This document shows positions 58,630 through 64,000 of a DNA stretch of 64,000 nucleotides, piece by piece. Position 1 is the first letter of the stretch. Each line of letters starts with the position of its first letter. Both the position numbers and the translations under genes were made by a program. The notes under the pieces were generated by a model. It was not told the DNA's origin. It saw nothing but the letters and a program-made list of their open reading frames with translations, and made no database searches. This stretch comes from Ectopseudomonas chengduensis (lineage in GTDB: Bacteria > Pseudomonadota > Gammaproteobacteria > Pseudomonadales > Pseudomonadaceae), in the NCBI RefSeq assembly GCF_900102635.1, contig NZ_FMZQ01000019.1, positions 16,184-80,183 on the forward strand, in the 5' to 3' direction.

Positions 58630-60261
58630 ATGCTCAACCTCGACGCCCCCGAACTCTATTACCTGGCCAACTTCCGCAAGGCCCTCGCCTGGCTCGATGC
58701 CCATCACCGTGACCTGATGGACGACGTCGAACACGCCTTCGTCGCGGACTTCCCCCAGGTGCCACTGCCCGCCCAAGCGCTGCTGGTACGTCTGGTGATG
58801 CGCAAGGGCGTGCACTTTCGTGTCAGCAAACTGCGCTATGCCGAGATCGGCGACATCCCGACCGCTGCCGCTCCCTTGCTGGAAATGGGCTGGCTGATCG
58901 ACTGCGCCGCACTGAGCTTCGACGAATTGGGCGCACTGCTGCTCAAGGACGAACTGGCCGCGCATTTCGCCAGCGACCTGCCAGGCGGCAACCTGAAGAA
59001 AAGCGAAGTGCTCGACCATCTGCGCGAGCTGCACAGCGAACCCCGCAGCCTGGCGGACTGGTGCCCAAATCTGGACGAGCGCCTGCTGAGCCTGGCCATC
59101 GGGCCGCTGTGCGACCGCCTACGCTTGATGTTCTTCGGCAACCTGGCGCAGGACTGGTCGGAATTCGTGCTGGCTGACTTGGGGATATTCCGCTACGAGC
59201 AGGTGCCGATCACGCCAGGTTCGCGCGGCTTTCGTCACCGCCAGGACGTCGACGACTACCTGCACCTGCGCACCTGCCGTGAGGCTTTCGAGGTCGGCAT
59301 GTCGGTCACCGAGGTTCTGCAGCAGCTCGGCGATTTCTGCAGCGACAGCCCGCATATCGGCGAACGCCACCAGCGCCTGCTGCTGCAACTGGCGCAGCAT
59401 CTGGAACGGGCCGGCGAGCTGGACTCGGCGCTGGCGCTGTATCGCGATACCCGCGCGGTGGGCTCGCGGCAACGGCAGATCCGTGTGCTGGAGCGCCTGG
59501 GTCAGGATGCCGAAGCACTGACCTTCGTCGAACAGGTGATCGCAGCACCGCACAATGCCGAAGAAGCGCAACTGGCCGAACGGGCGCGCACGCGCCTGCG
59601 CAAACGCCTCGGCCTGGCGCCAGTGGCCAAGGCGGCGAAACTGATCGAGGATCGCCTCGACCTGCGCCTGCCGCGCGCCGCCAGCGTCGAGCTGGCCGTG
59701 GCCATGCACCTGACCGAGCCGGATGCGCCCGTGCATTACGTGGAGAACACGCTGATCTGCGGGCTGTTCGGCCTGCTCTGCTGGGAGGCGATCTTCGCCC
59801 CGCTGCCTGGCGCCTTCTTCCACCCCTTCCACACCGGCCCGGTGGATCTGCACCGCGCCGACTTCCATGCACGGCGCAGCGAGCTGTTCGCCGCCTGCCT
59901 GGCACGTCTGGACGACGGTAGCTACATCGAGGCCATGCGCCGTACCCATGCTGAGAAATTCGGTATCCAGTCGCCCTTCGTATTCTGGGAACTGCTCGAT
60001 ACCGAGCGCCTGGAACAGGCGCTGGCCTGCTTGCCACCGGCGCACCTGGCCGCCTGGTTCCGGCGCCTGCTGGCCGATATCCGCGAAAACCGCGCCGGCA
60101 TGCCCGACCTGATCCAGTTCTGGCCCGCTGAAGGCCGCTACCGGATGATCGAGGTGAAAGGCCCGGGCGACCGCCTGCAGGACAACCAGAAACGCTGGCT
60201 GGCCTTCTGCGCCGAGCACGGCATGCCGGTCAGCGTCTGCTACGTGGAGTGGAGCGATTGA
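58630..60261 (+). CDS. FAN1-like nuclease with VRR-NUC domain
   Basis: Structure-specific DNA nuclease of 543 residues, relative of human FAN1 (interstrand crosslink repair). An N-terminal winged-helix-rich region (about 1-130) is followed by a TPR-like helical section (about 225-330) and the VRR-NUC domain (about 420-543), where GMPDLIQFW and RMIEVKGPGDRLQDNQKRWL give the PD-(D/E)xK core (Asp, then Glu-x-Lys). The start at 58630 is chosen because the protein then opens MLNLDAPELYYLANF; an ATG 50 codons upstream would run through the LexA box. It is translationally coupled to the helicase gene. Confidence 0.9.
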   Translation: MLNLDAPELYYLANFRKALAWLDAHHRDLMDDVEHAFVADFPQVPLPAQALLVRLVMRKGVHFRVSKLRYAEIGDIPTAAAPLLEMGWLIDCAALSFDELGALLLKDELAAHFASDLPGGNLKKSEVLDHLRELHSEPRSLADWCPNLDERLLSLAIGPLCDRLRLMFFGNLAQDWSEFVLADLGIFRYEQVPITPGSRGFRHRQDVDDYLHLRTCREAFEVGMSVTEVLQQLGDFCSDSPHIGERHQRLLLQLAQHLERAGELDSALALYRDTRAVGSRQRQIRVLERLGQDAEALTFVEQVIAAPHNAEEAQLAERARTRLRKRLGLAPVAKAAKLIEDRLDLRLPRAASVELAVAMHLTEPDAPVHYVENTLICGLFGLLCWEAIFAPLPGAFFHPFHTGPVDLHRADFHARRSELFAACLARLDDGSYIEAMRRTHAEKFGIQSPFVFWELLDTERLEQALACLPPAHLAAWFRRLLADIRENRAGMPDLIQFWPAEGRYRMIEVKGPGDRLQDNQKRWLAFCAEHGMPVSVCYVEWSD

Positions 60262-62558
60262 GCCTGCGCATCGCCGTGCGCGAGCTGTGCGAGTTCACCG
60301 CCAAGGAAGGTGACCTCGACCTGCGCTTCACCCCCTCGCCCACCGCGCAGGAAGGCATGGCCGGACACGCCACGGTGGTGGCCCGGCGCGGCCCAAATTA
60401 CGTGTCCGAGCTGCCACTGATCGGCGAATTCGAGGGGCTGACGGTCAGCGGCCGCGCCGATGGCTTCGACCCCGAGTTTCGCCTGCTGGAAGAGATCAAG
60501 ACCCATCGCGGCGACATCTCGCGCATCCCCGCCAACCACCGTTTGCTGCACTGGGCGCAGGTGAAGATCTACGGCTGGCTGCTGTGCCAGGAACTGGGCT
60601 TCGAGGAACTGGATCTGGCGGTGGTGTACTTCAACGTCATGACCCAGCAGGAAACGGCGTTCCGCGAGCGCCACAGCGCGGCCTCGCTGGGCGAGTTCTT
60701 CGCCCTGCACTGCCGCCGCTATATCGATTGGGCGCGGCAGGAACAGGCGCACCAGCAGGCACGCAACCAGGCGCTGGAAAACCTCAGCTTCCCCTACGGC
60801 GAATTTCGCCATGGCCAGCGGCAACTGGCCGAAGCCGTATACCGCGCCGCACGCGACGGCCACTACCTGCTGGCGCAGGCCACCACCGGCATCGGCAAGA
60901 CCCTCGGCACCTTGTTCCCGCAACTCAAGGCCATGCCCGGCCAACAGCTCGACCGCCTGTTCTTCCTCAGCGCCAAGACGCCAGGCCGGCGCCTGGCACT
61001 CGATGCCCTGCAACGCCTGCGCGAGCCAGACACGCCGCTGCGCGTTCTGGAACACGTAGCCCGCGACAAGGCCTGCGAACACCCAAGCAAAGCCTGCCAT
61101 GGCGACTCCTGCCCGCTGGCCAAGGGTTTCTATGACCGCCTGCCGGCAGCACGCAGCGCGGCACTCAAGGAGCGCTGGCTGGATCAACAGGCCGTGCGCA
61201 ATATCGCCATCGCCCATGGCGTGTGCCCCTACTACCTGAGCCAGGAGCTATGTCGCTGGAGCGACGTGGTGGTGTGCGACTACAACTACTACTTCGACCT
61301 CGGCGCCCTGTTGCACAGCCTCACCCAGATCAACCAGTGGCGCATCTGCCTGCTGGTGGATGAAGCGCACAACCTGGTGGAGCGTGGGCGCGGCATGTAC
61401 AGCGCCGAGCTGGATCAGGCGCGCTTCAAGGCCATGTGCCGCGACGCGCCGAAACGCCTGAAAAGCGTGCTGGAACGAGTCGACCGCCACTGGGATCAAC
61501 TGCATCGCGAGCAGCAGGTGCCCTATCAGGTCTACCCGCTGGCGCCGGACCTGCTGCTCGCCGCCCTGGGCAAAGCGGTCAGCGCCATCACCGACCTGCT
61601 TACCGACCAACCCGAGGGCAACGCCGGCGAACTGCTCAGCTTCTATCTGGACGCCATGCTGTTCTGCCGCCTGGCGGAAAGCTTCGGCCCGCACTCGCTG
61701 TTCGATATCAACCGCGATGAGGCCCCCAACGGGCGCAGCTACTCGACCCTGTGCATCCGCAATATCCTGCCGGCGCCCTTCCTCGGCCCGCGCTTCGAGG
61801 ACGCGCACAGCGCCACGCTGTTCTCCGCCACCCTCAGCCCCAGTCACTACTACCTCGACCTGCTCGGCCTGCCGAAAGAGACCCAGTGCCTGGACGTGGC
61901 CTCGCCGTTCAGCGCCGAACAACTGCACGTACAGGTGGTGCGCAACCTGTCCACCCGCTACCAGCACCGCGATGCCTCGCTGGCGCCGATCTGCCAACTG
62001 ATGGCGCGCCAATACGCCGAACGCCCCGGCAACTACCTGGCGTTCTTCAGCAGCTATCAGTACCTGGAACAGGTACTGCAGGAGCTGCGCCGCGACCACC
62101 CGCAGATCCCGGTATGGACGCAGTCCCGGCAGATGGACGAAGCGGCGCGTCAGGGCTTTATCGAACGCTTCCAGATCGGCGGACGCGGCATCGGCTTCGC
62201 CGTACTCGGCGGTGTATTCGGCGAAGGCGTGGACCTGCCCGGCGAACGCCTGATCGGCGCCTTCGTCGCCACCCTCGGCCTGGCCCAGCTCAACCCGATC
62301 AACGAAGAAATCCGCCAGCGCATGGACACCCTGTTCGGCAATGGCTACGACTACACCTACCTCTACCCCGGCTTGCAGAAAGTCGTGCAGGCCGCCGGCC
62401 GGGTGATCCGCACGCCAGAGGATCAAGGCGTGCTCTACCTGATCGACGACCGCTTCGCCCGCCCCGAAGTGCGTCGCCTGCTGCCAACCTGGTGGCAGGT
62501 CGAACTGCTGCGCTTGCCGCTGCAGACGCCAACACTTGAGCCGCAACCCGACCTGTAG
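60258..62558 (+). CDS. XPD/DinG-like DNA helicase with nuclease-like N-terminus
   Basis: 766 residues from a TTG at 60258 that overlaps the FAN1 stop codon (TTGA); GGAG lies eight bases before it. A GTG three codons earlier is an alternative. The N-terminus (about 1-170) resembles Cas4/RecB-type PD-(D/E)xK nucleases: GRADGFDP, LLEEIKTH, then HWAQVKIYGWLL. The helicase part has Walker A QATTGIGKT, DEAH box LLVDEAHNL and motif VI QAAGRVIRT. Cysteines in DKACEHPSKACHGDSCP and HGVCPYY could bind an iron-sulfur cluster. The linkage with FAN1 suggests a crosslink or junction repair machine. It likely unwinds for the nuclease. Confidence 0.88.
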   Translation: MSLRIAVRELCEFTAKEGDLDLRFTPSPTAQEGMAGHATVVARRGPNYVSELPLIGEFEGLTVSGRADGFDPEFRLLEEIKTHRGDISRIPANHRLLHWAQVKIYGWLLCQELGFEELDLAVVYFNVMTQQETAFRERHSAASLGEFFALHCRRYIDWARQEQAHQQARNQALENLSFPYGEFRHGQRQLAEAVYRAARDGHYLLAQATTGIGKTLGTLFPQLKAMPGQQLDRLFFLSAKTPGRRLALDALQRLREPDTPLRVLEHVARDKACEHPSKACHGDSCPLAKGFYDRLPAARSAALKERWLDQQAVRNIAIAHGVCPYYLSQELCRWSDVVVCDYNYYFDLGALLHSLTQINQWRICLLVDEAHNLVERGRGMYSAELDQARFKAMCRDAPKRLKSVLERVDRHWDQLHREQQVPYQVYPLAPDLLLAALGKAVSAITDLLTDQPEGNAGELLSFYLDAMLFCRLAESFGPHSLFDINRDEAPNGRSYSTLCIRNILPAPFLGPRFEDAHSATLFSATLSPSHYYLDLLGLPKETQCLDVASPFSAEQLHVQVVRNLSTRYQHRDASLAPICQLMARQYAERPGNYLAFFSSYQYLEQVLQELRRDHPQIPVWTQSRQMDEAARQGFIERFQIGGRGIGFAVLGGVFGEGVDLPGERLIGAFVATLGLAQLNPINEEIRQRMDTLFGNGYDYTYLYPGLQKVVQAAGRVIRTPEDQGVLYLIDDRFARPEVRRLLPTWWQVELLRLPLQTPTLEPQPDL

Positions 62559-62829
62559 GATCGGCTGGGCGGCATTCCGTTTTATCCGCGACCATTGCAG
62601 CCTGAAAGCCGTAGCCTGGGCTGAGCGAAGCGATACCCGGGAGGACGGAAGCACCTGTAAGACTCGCCTGAATACGGCTTGCCAGCGGTTATCCGACATG
62701 GTGTATAAACTGCAAAGCACCCCACCGCCTCACTGCAGGCCGCAAGATAGAGAAGGATTTCGAAAATGACCAGGAAGGTTATCCACCAAAACAGCCCGCT
62801 GGTTATGCACCATTTGGTGTCTATTTATA
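62559..62829. other. Intergenic stretch before the integron core site
   Basis: The first 100 bases hold a degenerate REP-type repeat (near 62608-62645, GTAGCCTGGGCTGAGCGAAG and CCCGGGAGG). The rest is less GC-rich and leads to GTTAGGC. It could contain an attI site (GTTATCCACCAAAA..., ending TATTTATAGTTAGGC) or be ordinary DNA; no intI gene is present on either strand. Confidence 0.5.
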
Positions 62830-62836
62830 GTTAGGC
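62830..62836 (+). other. Integron core site GTTAGGC (left boundary of the cassette)
   Basis: GTTAGGC fits the core GTTRRRY at which integrase cuts (between G and TT). The next base begins an ATG, as usual for cassettes. It may be the end of attI or of a previous attC. No inverse core site RYYYAAC with attC structure lies in the 270 bases to its left. Confidence 0.6.
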
Positions 62837-62872
62837 ATGCCTGTAGAAAACTACAATACAAAGGTACAACAT

Positions 62873-63604
62873 ATGAATTTGCCAGTCCGAACCCACGACA
62901 CTGCAATCAGCAAGCTGGGCGAGCATTATGAAAATGCTGCTGGACCTGCGCTCGCCGTACTATTAACGACAATTAACCCTACATTTGGTGCAGCAGCTGC
63001 GGCTATTGGTGCTCTTTTATCTTACGGAAACTCTCAGCGCACAAAAATTAAGCAGGGCTATCTAGCAGAACAAATCAGGTTGCAGCTTGAGCAGCACAAA
63101 AACAGCATTGAAACCTTGAACGAAAATCTTCATGAAGCAGTTACCCTCGCCATTCAAGGTGTTCAATCGGCGGTGAGCACTGAAAAAATCAATAGATTTG
63201 CAAAAATAATATCAGGCCACATCATTAATAACAGTTCATGGGATGAAACGGCAACAGCACTTCGAGCCATTACCGACCTAGAAGACATCCATATTAAAAT
63301 AATTTCAGAAGCATCATTACATATTGACCCCTCAAGTAGAACGGCGAAATTTTATATCGACACTCCAAATTTCCCAAAGCCTGGATTCATCGATGGCAGG
63401 TCAACCGCCCCAACAATAGACATATTGACAAAGCTTGGCGGTAGAAACCGCACAGAAGTCCAAATGTTCTGCATGGAGCTAATGTCTAAAGGGTTGCTGC
63501 ATGACAATGATCAAGGCTCGTTCAGCACAGGTCCAGTTTATACATTAACTGAAGCAGCTTTTTGGCTACTGGCAAAAATAGAACACATGAGCAGCGAAAA
63601 TTAA
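62873..63604 (+). CDS. Unknown protein in an integron gene cassette
   Basis: 243 residues from the ATG at 62873 (AAGG eight bases before); an ATG at 62837, directly after the core site, would add 12. G+C is visibly far below the neighbours (many AAA, ATA, ATT codons), a sign of transfer. A hydrophobic stretch at about 23-52 (AAGPALAVLLTTINPTFGAAAAAIGALL) suggests a membrane or pore-like segment, followed by a charged helical part (about 58-110). The second half (about 135-243) looks globular with winged-helix-like phrases (IDILTKLGGRNRTEVQMFCMELMSKGLL). No named family is recognised. It is flanked by a core site and an attC half. A stress or defence function is possible but unsupported. Confidence 0.8.
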   Translation: MNLPVRTHDTAISKLGEHYENAAGPALAVLLTTINPTFGAAAAAIGALLSYGNSQRTKIKQGYLAEQIRLQLEQHKNSIETLNENLHEAVTLAIQGVQSAVSTEKINRFAKIISGHIINNSSWDETATALRAITDLEDIHIKIISEASLHIDPSSRTAKFYIDTPNFPKPGFIDGRSTAPTIDILTKLGGRNRTEVQMFCMELMSKGLLHDNDQGSFSTGPVYTLTEAAFWLLAKIEHMSSEN

Positions 63605-63620
63605 GTCAGGACATATAAAA

Positions 63621-63673
63621 GCCTAACAAGGCGCTAAAAACACTCACTTCGTCCGCTGGGACTGGCTAAAGCC
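63621..63673 (+). other. Truncated attC site (5' half) of an integron cassette
   Basis: GCCTAAC (63621-63627) is an RYYYAAC inverse core site, followed by AAGGCGCT and CACTTCGTCCGCTGGGACTGGCTAAAGCC, a series typical of the attC sites of Pseudomonas and Vibrio integrons. The complementary half that should end in GTTAGGC is missing; from about 63674 the sequence is that of an insertion sequence. The stop codon of the cassette gene is only 16 bases upstream, as is usual. Confidence 0.7.
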
Positions 63674-63796
63674 CAATGTCATCAACTTTGGAAATTATCC
63701 ATAAATATCATATAATTAGCGCTCAAATCAGTGCATGGGAGAAGCCCTTTTGACTACCTATACCGCATCGCTTGACACCGCCAGCCAAACCCTGGC

Positions 63797-64000
63797 TTGA
63801 AAATTGTACAAAAAATAACCAGCCCGCTCGATTGTCCCGCCTTCATCGCCGCCCACCGCCAGAATCCTCAAGACTTTACCCGCCGACGCCAGCTCACCTT
63901 CAAGAACCTCGTCCTGTTCCTGCTCAATCAGCCGCGCACGGCCCTGCAAACCGAACTCGATCAGTTCTATCGCGTACTCAATCAGGCGTCGACTGAGACG
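63797..64000 (+). CDS. IS4-type transposase (partial, cut by the window edge)
   Basis: The first 68 codons of a transposase are visible, from a probable TTG start at 63797 (no ATG is in frame before a stop at 63773). The phrases CPAFIAAHRQNPQDFTRRRQLTFKNLVLFLLNQPRTALQTELDQFYRVLNQ match the N-terminal part of IS4-family transposases. The catalytic DDE residues lie beyond the edge. The IS left end is probably at about 63674, inside the attC site. A 22-codon open frame at 63734 overlaps its start and is not counted as a gene. Confidence 0.7.
   Translation, partial: MKIVQKITSPLDCPAFIAAHRQNPQDFTRRRQLTFKNLVLFLLNQPRTALQTELDQFYRVLNQASTET

Noticed and set aside
63734..63799. 22-codon open frame beginning ATGGGAGAAGCC before the transposase
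   Set aside because: Too short, not in frame with the transposase, and no sign of a programmed frameshift could be confirmed.

Overview
The window is high-G+C chromosomal DNA from a Pseudomonas, most likely of the P. mendocina / pseudoalcaligenes / oleovorans group. The evidence is a full Pseudomonas-style hut cluster, OprD porin and CreD genes, many REP-type palindromes, and a central block (fadE pair, bioDCHFB, comF, modE, srkA, rarD, glcB) whose order matches, from memory, the PA0508-PA0482 stretch of P. aeruginosa. No database search was run. No rRNA, tRNA or CRISPR array was recognised.

Layout, left half. 1-1427: start of a TRAP transporter locus (DctQ-like permease cut by the edge, DctP-like binding protein). 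1727-6935: a sigma-54 activator followed by a GntP-family permease and a CoA-transferase; the permease promoter has a sigma-54 -24/-12 element and three upstream dyads. 7038-10167: an agmatinase-type ureohydrolase, a PotF-like binding protein and a divergent LysR regulator. 10218-13377: an FMN reductase, a TetR regulator with its operator, an alpha/beta hydrolase and a secreted endonuclease I. 13462-21996: histidine utilisation, hutI-hutG-yjiH-like-hutU-hutH-hutC on the minus strand with hutD divergent and two HutC-type operators between. 22266-28813: OprD porin, two long acyl-CoA dehydrogenases and a diguanylate cyclase.

Layout, right half. 28983-34925: two uncharacterised genes and the biotin operon bioBFHCD, whose promoter carries a BirA-type operator. 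34981-35168: a MITE-like element. 35194-43288: a small membrane protein, ComF, ModE, SrkA, RarD, GcvR-like, GNAT and malate synthase G. 43413-52542: an LtaS-like phosphatase/transferase, a cNMP/CBS/nucleotidyltransferase signalling protein translationally coupled to a DnaQ-like exonuclease, TrhP, and a two-subunit acetate-type sodium symporter. 52719-58382: a Fur-box TonB receptor, CreD with a small partner, and a secreted protein made of eleven 13-residue repeats. 58600-62558: a FAN1 nuclease and an XPD/DinG-like helicase with a nuclease-like N-terminus, coupled and preceded by a LexA-type box.

The right edge (62830-64000) is the most unusual part. An AT-rich gene starts next to an integron core site (GTTAGGC) and ends 16 bases before the 5' half of an attC site (GCCTAACAAGGCGCT...). 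That attC is interrupted by the left end of an insertion sequence with an IS4-type transposase. It therefore looks like a gene cassette of a chromosomal integron, with no integrase visible in the window.
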